A stretch of 5,290 nt of DNA from contig JAJRWM010000005.1 of the NCBI GenBank assembly GCA_024276815.1, positions 1-5,290 on the forward strand, written 5' to 3'. Below, piece by piece: positions 1 through 5,290 of this stretch. The translations under genes were made by a program, and so were the position numbers. The stretch's first letter is position 1. Each line of letters begins with the position of its first letter. This stretch comes from a bacterium. GTDB taxonomy: Bacteria > JACRDZ01 > JAJRWM01. Under the pieces are notes generated by a model that saw only the letters and a list, made by a program, of their open reading frames with translations, was not told the DNA's origin and did not search any database.

Positions 1-198
1 AGAAACGCCTTGTCTATCCAGGATGGCGCCGGCCGGATGGCGGACTGGATCAGGAATCTTGAGCTGGCCCTGCATGGCAGCCAGGTTAAAAGCAAACATG
101 TCTTCGCGGAAAATCCCGGACTGGACTGGATCGAAGATCAATTGCAGGAAGGGAAAGATAATAATCAGGAGGAAGCGATAACCGAACTGGAAACCTAA
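1..198 (+). CDS. 3' end of an upstream phage gene, portal protein by position (partial)
   Basis: The frame is open from the first base (Arg-Asn-Ala-Leu...) and stops with TAA at 196-198, so this is the last 65 codons of a gene that begins outside the window. A TTG at position 10 could be read as a start but has no ribosome site before it. The visible tail is hydrophilic. It has an amphipathic stretch (MADWIRNLELAL) followed by a Gln/Glu/Asp-rich end (IEDQLQEGKDNNQEEAITEL). I recognise no motif. In head modules the gene just before the prohead protease is usually the portal, and an acidic helical tail is compatible with a portal C-terminus, but the assignment rests on order alone. The C-terminus of a terminase or of a minor head protein is possible. 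It is separated from the protease by an unusually long 271-base gap. Confidence 0.6.
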   Translation, partial: RNALSIQDGAGRMADWIRNLELALHGSQVKSKHVFAENPGLDWIEDQLQEGKDNNQEEAITELET

Positions 199-225
199 AG
201 CAAAGTACAATCAAGTGTAAATTTT

Positions 226-268
226 GTTAGGGGGACTCTTTTTAGAAAAAAGACTGTCCCCCTATAAC
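226..268 (+). terminator. Long bulged hairpin after the upstream gene (possible terminator)
   Basis: AGGGGGAC (229-236) pairs with GTCCCCCT (256-263). TCTTTTT (237-243) pairs with AAAAAGA (247-253) around a three-base AGA loop, leaving a two-base CT bulge. GTT (226-228) can add pairs with AAC (266-268) past a two-base bulge. The structure starts 28 bases after the stop codon of the upstream gene, where a terminator or RNA processing site would lie. However, no U-run follows: the next bases are C-rich (CCCCC, 268-272). A canonical intrinsic terminator is therefore not shown. It could instead protect the 3' end of the transcript or be a functional core of the repeat element. Confidence 0.5.
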
Positions 269-316
269 CCCCTGCAAAAACTTTAATTGGCGCAGCGGTG
301 AAAAGATTACATCTGA
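226..316 (-). repeat. Intergenic repeat element, copy A (inverted relative to copy B)
   Basis: The reverse complement of this stretch matches 1841-1935. The shared core reads GCCAATnAAAGTTTTTG, then GGGGGTT, TA, GGGGG, a T-run, an A-run with AAAAAGAG, then a C-rich block ending CCTAA. By eye about 80% of the 68-base core (226-293) is identical, with one single-base gap. A shared TCAGATG (here CATCTGA, 310-316) suggests that homology extends to about 90 bases. A short inverted repeat brackets the copy (CAATCA 208-213, TGATTG 314-319), but six bases is weak evidence for element ends. The element is non-coding: the two copies differ by an indel that breaks the shared reading frame. Confidence 0.8.
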
Positions 317-469
317 TTGCAACACGCTCTAGTGCGGGTTTCAAGCAAAAACAATGAAGGGCTGGGGGGCTTTTAAACTTCGCCAAAAGAAGCTCGTCGA
401 TAGATATAGAAAAAAGGACAGCCTTGATTATAAAGATAGCAGGCAGTAAGCCTGGGAAGGGATGAATAG

Positions 470-1432
470 ATGGATTTAATCGCTGATAAAAGAGGAACTT
501 TGGAAATAAAGAATAGCAACTTGCATGACGTGAATATGGAACTGGTTAACGAGTTTTCCCAAGTGCCGCTGAAAAGAGACGAGGTCTACATTAGAAGTAT
601 GTACCTCTGTAACGATATGATCGACGCCTACGCCAGCCGTTTTACCGTGGAGGCGCTGGAGGAGATTACCAGGCTGGTGGTCGGCGAATCAGTGCTGAAA
701 GGACATCAGCACAGCTCATTGCCGATAGCCAGGTTCTTTAAAGCCGAAGTGGTCGAAAAAGATGACCATAACTGGGTCAGAGCCTGGTTCTACTGGCTGA
801 AAGATACCGAAGGCGCGCTTGATCTGGCGAGAAATATCGATGGCGGAGTCTATCGGGAAGTCAGTATTTCCTGGCGCTACAAAACAGCTGCCTGCAATAT
901 CTGCCATGAGGATATCAGAAAATGCCCGCATATCCCCGGCGATTACTACAGCGGCGAACTGTGTTTCTACGAAATGAGTGAAATTCAGGAAGTCCTGGAG
1001 GGTAGTCTGGTGTTCAAAGGCGGACAAATCGGGACCAGTATCGCCGGCGAACGCTCCGCTAAAAAAGATATCTCGTCCAGCAAAAGAAAACAAAAAGAAG
1101 AACAAAGAAAAATCAGGGAGTTGGAAAAAGAAAATCGCGGATTACGGAAATTCGCCGAACTGGGCAAGAGAAGAGTTAAGGAAATTAAGGAGGAAATCCT
1201 GAGACTGGCAAGGGTTGTCAGCCACGTGGAAGAAGATTCAGACCGCTTTATCCGTATCCAGGAAAAAATGACAGCGGCGGAAATTGACTGCGATTTATTG
1301 ATGGATTACTGGAAAGATTTCAAGCGGGACTTCGACCGCTTGTTTCCACCCAGGAGAATAAGTATGGTCGAAGAGCTTTCCGGCAACGCCCAAAAAAGCG
1401 AGAACGTTGATTCATACCGAATCGGCGGTTAA
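470..1432 (+). CDS. Prohead maturation protease with C-terminal coiled-coil scaffold-like domain
   Basis: This is a 320-residue protein. Phage head maturation proteases (HK97-type, family S78-like) digest the scaffold and the capsid N-terminal arm inside the prohead. The fold markers seen are GHxHSSLPIARF (catalytic His candidate His79) and YREVSISWRY (catalytic Ser candidate Ser132), then a typical C-terminal strand EGSLVFKGGQIGTS (177-190). Between them lies an insert with Cys142, Cys145, Cys152, His154 and Cys165, spaced CxxC-x6-CxH-x10-C, which looks able to bind metal. I recall similar cysteine inserts in proteases of Gram-positive phages. Residues about 197-250 are highly charged (Lys/Glu/Arg) and predicted by eye to be a coiled coil, which suggests a fused scaffolding domain. 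The start is ATG at 470, eight bases after GGGAAGGG. The decoration gene follows after 18 bases, so they are probably cotranscribed. The family call is firm. The scaffold role and metal binding are inferences. Confidence 0.82.
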   Translation: MDLIADKRGTLEIKNSNLHDVNMELVNEFSQVPLKRDEVYIRSMYLCNDMIDAYASRFTVEALEEITRLVVGESVLKGHQHSSLPIARFFKAEVVEKDDHNWVRAWFYWLKDTEGALDLARNIDGGVYREVSISWRYKTAACNICHEDIRKCPHIPGDYYSGELCFYEMSEIQEVLEGSLVFKGGQIGTSIAGERSAKKDISSSKRKQKEEQRKIRELEKENRGLRKFAELGKRRVKEIKEEILRLARVVSHVEEDSDRFIRIQEKMTAAEIDCDLLMDYWKDFKRDFDRLFPPRRISMVEELSGNAQKSENVDSYRIGG

Positions 1433-1450
1433 GAAAAAAAGGAGGAAAAA

Positions 1451-1828
1451 ATGGCTAGAAATATAAGTTGTGTGGGAGTAGGGACGGTTAACGCTTCTTT
1501 TAAACCGCACTCAAGTCTTACCCAGGATGATATTGGTAAAGCAGTTACCATGACCGGCGATAATGAGGTGGGGTTGGGCGCGAATCAGGATGAATTGGTT
1601 GGCCGGCTCGCCTTCCTGGATGACAATGCCACGCCGGCAGTTTGTACGGTCCAGATAGACGGAGTAATGGAACTGCCGTTCAGCGGGACTCCGTCCATAA
1701 ACGATAAAGTCGTGGTCGACGGCGCCGGCAATGTCGCCACCGCTCCCCTGATGGCCGCCGGGCAACCCAACAAAGGCCGCGGCCTTGTCTTCAGCGTGGG
1801 GACGTCGAAACTGATTTTAGGTGTTTAA
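1451..1828 (+). CDS. Small capsid decoration (head-stabilising) protein-like
   Basis: This 125-residue protein has no signal peptide, no membrane segment and one Cys near each end of its first half (Cys7, Cys65). The sequence is Gly/Val-rich and made of short predicted beta strands: DIGKAVTMTGDNEVGLG (residues 26-42), LVGRLAFLDD (49-58), VCTVQIDGVMELPF (64-77), NDKVVVDGAGNVATAP (84-99) and RGLVFSVGTSKLILGV (110-125). The pattern of 'GK/AV - VGR/L - V.VDGV - GD.V.VDGAG.V' is that of small beta-barrel cement proteins (DUF2190/gpD-like groups), which trimerise on the outside of expanded capsids. Size and position, between protease and major capsid gene, fit this. The start is fixed by GGAGG at 1441-1445, five bases before ATG. 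No catalytic motif is visible. I rate the decoration role as likely, but assignment to a named family would need a profile search. Confidence 0.65.
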   Translation: MARNISCVGVGTVNASFKPHSSLTQDDIGKAVTMTGDNEVGLGANQDELVGRLAFLDDNATPAVCTVQIDGVMELPFSGTPSINDKVVVDGAGNVATAPLMAAGQPNKGRGLVFSVGTSKLILGV

Positions 1829-1840
1829 AAAGTTTAACGT

Positions 1841-1935
1841 TCAGATGCAGGGCTTTCTTTGGTGATTAGGCCAATCAAAGTTTTTGTGGGGGGTTTTAGG
1901 GGGGCGGTGTTTTTCCAAAAAGAGCCCACCTAATC
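1841..1935 (+). repeat. Intergenic repeat element, copy B
   Basis: This is the partner of copy A (226-316) in the opposite orientation. From GGCCAAT (1869) to CCTAATC (1935) the match to the reverse complement of copy A is nearly continuous with one gap. Exact blocks include AAAGTTTTTG (1877-1886) and AAAAAGAG (1917-1924). TCAGATG at 1841-1847 is also shared. Differences fall inside both stem arms yet leave the hairpin mostly intact. The two copies flank the protease-decoration gene pair in inverted orientation. Confidence 0.8.
1896..1933 (+). terminator. Hairpin within repeat copy B (possible terminator or RNA element)
   Basis: TTAGGGGGGC (1896-1905) pairs with GCCCACCTAA (1924-1933) with one mismatch. 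Inside it TTTTT (1910-1914) faces AAAAA (1917-1921) across a tiny CC loop, so the loop is probably larger in practice. No U-run follows the stem (the next bases are TCTTCCTTTG), so intrinsic termination is not evident. It lies between the decoration and capsid genes, where partial termination or RNA processing could set relative expression. Confidence 0.4.
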
Positions 1936-1994
1936 TTCCTTTGAATTTGTTCGTTAAGCATCTAAATGTCAGAAAAAAATATGAAAGTGTGTGT

Positions 1995-2000
1995 GGAGGA
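1995..2000 (+). promoter_or_regulatory. Ribosome binding site fixing the capsid gene start
   Basis: GGAGGA sits eight bases before the ATG at 2009. An in-frame GTG at 1991 lies before this site and would put it inside the coding region, so the ATG is the better start and removes six residues (MWRINI) from the longest possible frame. Confidence 0.85.
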
Positions 2001-2008
2001 TAAATATA

Positions 2009-3046
2009 ATGGAGAAGACCTTTTTGCCCGAAAGTTTACAGCGGGCGGCGAAAGTCAAGCTGGATGAAGAACTGTATAGCAAATGCGCCCTGAGAGGATG
2101 GTCGCTGACCGATATCCTGGAGGAAATTAATCCCAGCGACCCGGATGACGTGCTGGACGCTTTCGAGCGGCAGTTGAAGCTGCGGGATATTAAAATCGCC
2201 GGGGAAGGCGCGGATATTATCGAACGCTTTTTCGCATCTAATGACAACAAAATACTGTTCCCGGAATTTGTCGGCCGCCAGATCAGAATTGGGATCGAAC
2301 AATATAATAAACTAAAGCATGTTGTCGCTACCCGTACCAGGATCAACGATGATACCTACAAAACACTGTACCTGACTAATTCCGATGAGGAAAAACGGCT
2401 GGCCAAGACCTCTGAAGGCGCTTCGTTGCCCTCAGTCGAGATAAAAACTTCAGAACATACCCTGAAAATCTATAAGTACGGCCGGTATCTTGAAACAACC
2501 TACGAGGCAATGCGCCGTAAGAAAGCCAACGTGGTTGTCGTGTTCCTCAGAGCTATCGGTATCCAGATCGCTAAAGACAAGTTCGCTGACGCTGTGGACG
2601 TGGCGATTAACGGCGATGGCAACAGTAACGCCGCCGAAGTGGTCAATACCGCCAGCACCGGGACGCTGACCTATAGCGACCTGGTCGATTTCTGGCTGGG
2701 CTTTGATCCCTATGTCATGAACGCTATGGTCGTCAACAAGGCGACCGCTCAAACCGTTCTCAACCTGTCCGAGTTTAAAGACCCGGAAGTGGGACTTGGT
2801 TTCCTCACCAAGGGCGACCTGGTCTCGCCCCTGGGCTGCAAGCTGATTGTCGATGAGACCATGCCGGCTGACAAAATCCTCGGTCTTGATAACCGTTACG
2901 CGATCGAAGAAGTCTTTGAGACCGGTATTATCACGGAAGCTGAAAAACTGATCCGTAAGCAGATTGAAGGAACCGCCGTATCCGAAACCGCCGGCTTTGG
3001 AAAACTGTTCAATGAAGCAACCAAAATCCTCAATATCAGTTGGTAG
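2009..3046 (+). CDS. Major capsid protein, HK97-fold type
   Basis: This 345-residue protein is read from the ATG at 2009, behind a strong GGAGGA. It is the shell subunit of the phage head. Residues about 1-75 form a charged helical N-terminal arm (KVKLDEELYSK, DVLDAFERQLKLRD), likely a delta-type domain removed by the neighbouring protease. LFPEFVGRQIRIGI (83-96) marks the start of the mature core. Residues about 108-165 carry the E-loop and P-domain strands, including SEGASLPSVEI and LKIYKYGRYLETTYEAMRR. A long spine helix follows (about 170-200, FLRAIGIQIAKDKFADAVDVAINGDG), then an A-domain with MNAMVVNKATAQTVLNL (237-253) and GCKLIVDETMPADKILGLD (276-294). This order and the length suit HK97-like capsid proteins. 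The cleavage site is not visible. The preceding decoration gene and following fibre gene support the call. It is flanked on both sides by structured gaps, which may let it be expressed apart from its neighbours. Confidence 0.85.
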   Translation: MEKTFLPESLQRAAKVKLDEELYSKCALRGWSLTDILEEINPSDPDDVLDAFERQLKLRDIKIAGEGADIIERFFASNDNKILFPEFVGRQIRIGIEQYNKLKHVVATRTRINDDTYKTLYLTNSDEEKRLAKTSEGASLPSVEIKTSEHTLKIYKYGRYLETTYEAMRRKKANVVVVFLRAIGIQIAKDKFADAVDVAINGDGNSNAAEVVNTASTGTLTYSDLVDFWLGFDPYVMNAMVVNKATAQTVLNLSEFKDPEVGLGFLTKGDLVSPLGCKLIVDETMPADKILGLDNRYAIEEVFETGIITEAEKLIRKQIEGTAVSETAGFGKLFNEATKILNISW

Positions 3047-3080
3047 GACGAGCTGAAACTGAGTGAAATAACTTTCTTAA

Positions 3081-3098
3081 TACTGAGTTAACTCAGTA
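3081..3098. promoter_or_regulatory. Perfect 18-base palindrome (operator or hairpin)
   Basis: TACTGAGTTAACTCAGTA is exactly self-complementary. As RNA it makes a seven-base stem with a TTAA loop. As DNA it is a symmetric site of a size that a dimeric repressor or activator could bind. A third ACTGAGT lies 24 bases upstream in direct orientation and could pair with ACTCAGT instead, allowing an alternative stem. Function unknown. Confidence 0.55.
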
Positions 3099-3101
3099 CC
3101 T

Positions 3102-3125
3102 GGGGGAGGGTCGCTCCCCTCCCCC
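3102..3125 (+). terminator. GC-rich hairpin before the fibre gene
   Basis: GGGGGAGGG (3102-3110) pairs perfectly with CCCTCCCCC (3117-3125) around a six-base loop. No U-run follows. The stem ends directly against the ribosome site GAAGG (3126-3130), so it could act as a processing or stability element for the capsid message, as a weak terminator, or as a control on translation of the downstream gene. Confidence 0.5.
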
Positions 3126-3140
3126 GAAGGACTAATAAAT

Positions 3141-5237
3141 ATGTCAATCAAACAACAGATTATCGATATCAGAAAACGGGTTGTGGAAGTTCCTGTATTA
3201 AAAAAATTCAGGATTGATCAGAATAATCCGCTGAAACAGGTCGTTAACTCACTGGTTGACGGCCGGCCGGCCTGGGAAGCTGAATATGGCCTCTATAGCG
3301 ATAACTACCGGGTCCTGTTGGGTGACACATCCGTTGCCAACAAGGCGTTTATCGGCATCGGAATTGATGATAACCACTGGATTAATTTCAAGCCGCTAGT
3401 CGTTAACGAACCAGTCACCTTAGTCGAAAATTATGGCGAAGTTGTCAGGTGGAATAATGTCGGCAATGAAATCGATATTAAAACCCTGCCCTATTGTGAC
3501 GGCGTTAAAACCTTTTTGGAACTGGGCGCTAACGCTAATTACAACAATTTGATCTTTACCGTTAAATTGCCCGCCAACGCTTCGCTGGAACCAATCAATG
3601 ATGGCCAGGACGCCGGTGAAATCAAGATCGTCTATGACGGAATCGAAAAAGGATACCTGCCCAAACCGTATGGCTTCGACGCCCTGGGCAATTACATTGA
3701 AGTGAATTTTGTTATTTTGCCCGATCTGGAACTGGGCGGCGTCTTTTTCCCGGCGATTCAGGTTTTACCCGTTATTACCCAGGAACATACCGCCCCCTAC
3801 TTTATCGACCCTTCGTTTTCCTATAACTATACCGACTGTACCGCCTTGAGTATGCACGACGCGACTGTCTGGGATTTTGACAGAACCGGGGCCGGTAAAT
3901 CCTGGGGGCCGGGTGATGAAAATCTGGGCGATTTCCCCAAAACGCCAATTTTAATCGCCCGGAAATCAGCGAAAGTCCTGGAGATTCACGACGCCGACAG
4001 ACCGCTTGCCGATAACCCGTATATTACCTTTGATATCGGCGTTTCCGATAAACTGGCGGCGTCAATTGTCTCCAATACCGGGATCAGGCAGATCCGCATG
4101 AATGACGGGGTACTGGTGTACAGCGCTGATGAAGCGCCGGACTATGTCATTGATAACTATTACGCCGATACGGTTATTTCATTTAAAGAAGATCTGGGCG
4201 CCAATAAAAGAGCCGGAGCGCGGTTCCGGGTGACAACCGGCGGCCTCGCTTTTGATGGAAAAATTAAAGATAGAAATATTGCCAGAGGCTTTATTCCCGA
4301 CGCTAATTTTAATTATTACCGGAATCTGCATCACGCGGCTAACGATGTGACCAGGTCCGCGCGGGTGACGCTCGCTAAAGACAGCGCGAACAATTTGCAC
4401 GTTATTGGCGGAAACGGCCCCAATATTAGCTCCAAACTTAGCGTTATCCAACTTGATTTAAGCCAGTCCGGGGCCGACGATTCGCCTACCCCCGGGAACC
4501 AGGCGGTCCAGGCGTTTAAAGTGGCTTCTGACAATACCACAGCGCTTTACGCTAATAAAGCCTATTCCTACAATTATTTTTATAAAGAATCCCAGTGGAC
4601 AACAAATGGCTCTTTCACCAGGCAATTCTATATGCTTGACTGGACTCTTGACGGCGGCAATCATACCAGCAGCGTCGGGAACAAATTCCTGGCTGTTCAT
4701 AATCTGGGCGGTGATAGTGGCGGAGCCTTATTCGTGTTTGACGGGGATATGATGAATAGGGGATATAGCGGCAGTGTTACCCTGGCCGACCTGAGAGCCA
4801 ATAACGATCATTACTCGCTCGCTATTAAAAGCACGTATCGAACAGATATTGATTTTAAAATAGTCGATGATGCTATCGGCAATGGTAACTGGAGCTGTAT
4901 CAACTCTATCGAAGGCGAAAGCCTTGTCCTGGTGTGTTTTGACGGCGGAGTGTTTTGCCTGGATTTTAGTGACGCTGAAAATCCTTTGTTTAACGGAATG
5001 CTGACCGATTCAACCGCTTCAGGAATCTTCGAAGGTTTCAACCGGTTAAATGGTTCGCCGGTAATCGAGGCGTGCGGCGTCTTCGCTAACGGAAAGCGAA
5101 CGCTGGCCTTCTATACCGCTGAAAAACTGTTTGTTTATGTCAGCAACCTTAATCAGCCCAATCGCTCCTTTTTAAAAAGTCAGCTAATCACAGAAAGTAC
5201 TTTCGGCGCTTTGGCGAGTTCCGCAGGGATATTCTGA
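3141..5237 (+). CDS. Large beta-rich virion protein, putative head/tail fibre or receptor-binding protein
   Basis: This 698-residue protein has no signal peptide and no membrane segment. The start is ATG at 3141 behind GAAGG. The N-terminus is helical and charged (residues 1-40), suiting attachment to the virion. Residues about 45-215 are beta-rich with aromatic and Asn/Gly-rich turns. From about 310 to the end there are blade-like strand units, as in beta-propellers: IRMNDGVLVYSADEAPDYVI (318-337), FLAVHNLGGDSGGALFVFDG (516-535), VLVCFDGGVFCLDFSDAENP (596-615) and KRTLAFYTAEKLFVYVSNL (652-670). The unit at 596-615 resembles LVIVD-type repeats ('GG..ilDiSdP.nP'). I do not recognise a named family. 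Its position after the capsid gene, its size and its composition suggest a structural protein exposed on the particle. A head fibre or adhesin is the best guess, and an enzymatic role has no support. The next gene starts inside its stop codon, so translational coupling is likely. Confidence 0.5.
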   Translation: MSIKQQIIDIRKRVVEVPVLKKFRIDQNNPLKQVVNSLVDGRPAWEAEYGLYSDNYRVLLGDTSVANKAFIGIGIDDNHWINFKPLVVNEPVTLVENYGEVVRWNNVGNEIDIKTLPYCDGVKTFLELGANANYNNLIFTVKLPANASLEPINDGQDAGEIKIVYDGIEKGYLPKPYGFDALGNYIEVNFVILPDLELGGVFFPAIQVLPVITQEHTAPYFIDPSFSYNYTDCTALSMHDATVWDFDRTGAGKSWGPGDENLGDFPKTPILIARKSAKVLEIHDADRPLADNPYITFDIGVSDKLAASIVSNTGIRQIRMNDGVLVYSADEAPDYVIDNYYADTVISFKEDLGANKRAGARFRVTTGGLAFDGKIKDRNIARGFIPDANFNYYRNLHHAANDVTRSARVTLAKDSANNLHVIGGNGPNISSKLSVIQLDLSQSGADDSPTPGNQAVQAFKVASDNTTALYANKAYSYNYFYKESQWTTNGSFTRQFYMLDWTLDGGNHTSSVGNKFLAVHNLGGDSGGALFVFDGDMMNRGYSGSVTLADLRANNDHYSLAIKSTYRTDIDFKIVDDAIGNGNWSCINSIEGESLVLVCFDGGVFCLDFSDAENPLFNGMLTDSTASGIFEGFNRLNGSPVIEACGVFANGKRTLAFYTAEKLFVYVSNLNQPNRSFLKSQLITESTFGALASSAGIF

Positions 5238-5290
5238 TGTGGATTATTGGCGTCAGTTCCCTGACCGGTGAAAAGGCTGTATCAAGAGAT
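5237..5290 (+). CDS. 5' end of the next phage gene (partial, unidentified)
   Basis: ATG at 5237-5239 overlaps the TGA of the fibre gene by one base (TGATG). The frame then stays open for 18 codons to the window edge, reading MWIIGVSSLTGEKAVSRD. A purine-rich GCAGGGA (5223-5229) lies at ribosome-site distance. The overlap is typical of coupled genes in a phage late operon. The fragment is too short to assign a function. By position it could be another virion protein or a head-tail connector. Confidence 0.5.
   Translation, partial: MWIIGVSSLTGEKAVSRD

Larger units (their letters stand above)
199..469. other. 271-base intergenic region with hairpin and repeat copy A
   Basis: I see no convincing gene here on either strand. 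A 63-codon reading frame on the minus strand (195-386) has no ribosome site and coincides with the repeat, so I do not call it. The left part (226-316) holds repeat copy A and its hairpin. The right part (about 317-453) shows no structure I trust. It ends in the ribosome site GGGAAGGG (454-461) of the protease gene. I find no clear sigma-70 type promoter, although an internal promoter for the head genes in a gap this long would not be surprising. Confidence 0.7.
1829..2008. other. 180-base intergenic region with repeat copy B
   Basis: This gap lies between the decoration and major capsid genes. It contains repeat copy B with its hairpin, flanking short complementary segments, and the ribosome site of the capsid gene at its end. 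A short open frame across the repeat stops at 1931-1933 and has no ribosome site, so I call no gene. I see no convincing -35/-10 pair. Confidence 0.7.
3047..3140. other. 94-base gap with two tandem hairpins after the capsid gene
   Basis: This is non-coding. The heptamer ACTGAGT occurs at 3058-3064 and 3082-3088, and inverted (ACTCAGT) at 3091-3097. The palindrome and the GC-rich stem follow each other with three bases between. The region ends in GAAGG (3126-3130), ten bases before the ATG at 3141. Confidence 0.75.

Noticed and set aside
195-386. 63-codon reading frame on the minus strand, with a motif (PIKVF.GG.RG.VFF) echoed in translation at 1871-1915
   Set aside because: The protein similarity follows from the nucleotide repeat. 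A single-base indel shifts the frame in copy B, which then stops, and neither copy has a ribosome site. It is a non-coding repeat.
199-469. CRISPR array, tRNA or direct repeat recombination system in the long gaps
   Set aside because: There are only two element copies and they are inverted and diverged. I see no spaced direct repeats, no cloverleaf and no recombinase or reverse transcriptase gene in the window.
716-1105. 129-codon minus-strand frame opposite the protease gene
   Set aside because: It lies wholly within the well-supported protease coding region, has no ribosome site, and has a composition typical of an antisense shadow.
1991-2008. GTG at 1991 as the capsid gene start
   Set aside because: The strong GGAGGA at 1995-2000 would lie inside the gene and nothing resembling a ribosome site precedes the GTG. 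The ATG at 2009 has ideal spacing.
3261-3272. 12-base GC palindrome GGCCGGCCGGCC
   Set aside because: It falls inside coding sequence for Asp-Gly-Arg-Pro-Ala-Trp, and GC-rich palindromes of this kind arise readily from such codons. No second copy or context suggests a function.
3870-3899. GAGKS in the large beta protein, resembling a nucleotide-binding P-loop
   Set aside because: The glycine required five positions before GKS is an Asp, no preceding beta strand or Walker B context is seen, and the region is beta-rich structural sequence.
4707-4728. GGDSGGA in the large beta protein, resembling the trypsin-type catalytic serine motif
   Set aside because: No matching His (TAAHC-like) or Asp motif precedes it, and it sits in a blade-like strand unit. 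Coincidence in a Gly-rich turn is more likely.

Overview
This window is a segment of the virion-structure (head) module of a tailed dsDNA phage or prophage. All recognisable genes lie on the + strand. The order is: the 3' end of an upstream gene (portal by position only), a prohead maturation protease with a C-terminal coiled coil, a small capsid decoration-like protein, an HK97-fold-type major capsid protein, a large beta-rich protein that is probably a virion fibre or receptor-binding protein, and the first 18 codons of a further gene. The host cannot be fixed from the sequence. Strong GGAGG-type ribosome sites, moderate GC and a cysteine-bearing protease of a kind I associate with phages of anaerobic Gram-positive bacteria suggest a Clostridia/Peptococcia-like host. 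That is an inference.

Layout: 1-198 is the upstream gene end. 199-469 is a 271-base non-coding gap with a strong hairpin. 470-1432 is the protease/scaffold and 1451-1828 the decoration protein, only 18 bases apart. 1829-2008 is a 180-base gap with a second hairpin element. 2009-3046 is the major capsid gene. 3047-3140 is a 94-base gap with a perfect 18-base palindrome followed by a GC-rich hairpin that ends at the next ribosome site. 3141-5237 is the 698-residue putative fibre, which overlaps the next start codon by one base.

The genes fit one assembly path. The portal nucleates the shell, the protease/scaffold polypeptide helps the capsid protein assemble and then cleaves it, the decoration protein binds the expanded shell, and the large beta protein probably decorates the head or tail.

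The most unusual feature is in the gaps. The first two gaps hold diverged copies (about 80% identical by eye over a 68-base core) of one roughly 90-base element in opposite orientations. Both copies keep a long hairpin. With the tandem hairpins after the capsid gene, three of the five gene junctions are long and structured, which is unusual for a compact phage late operon.
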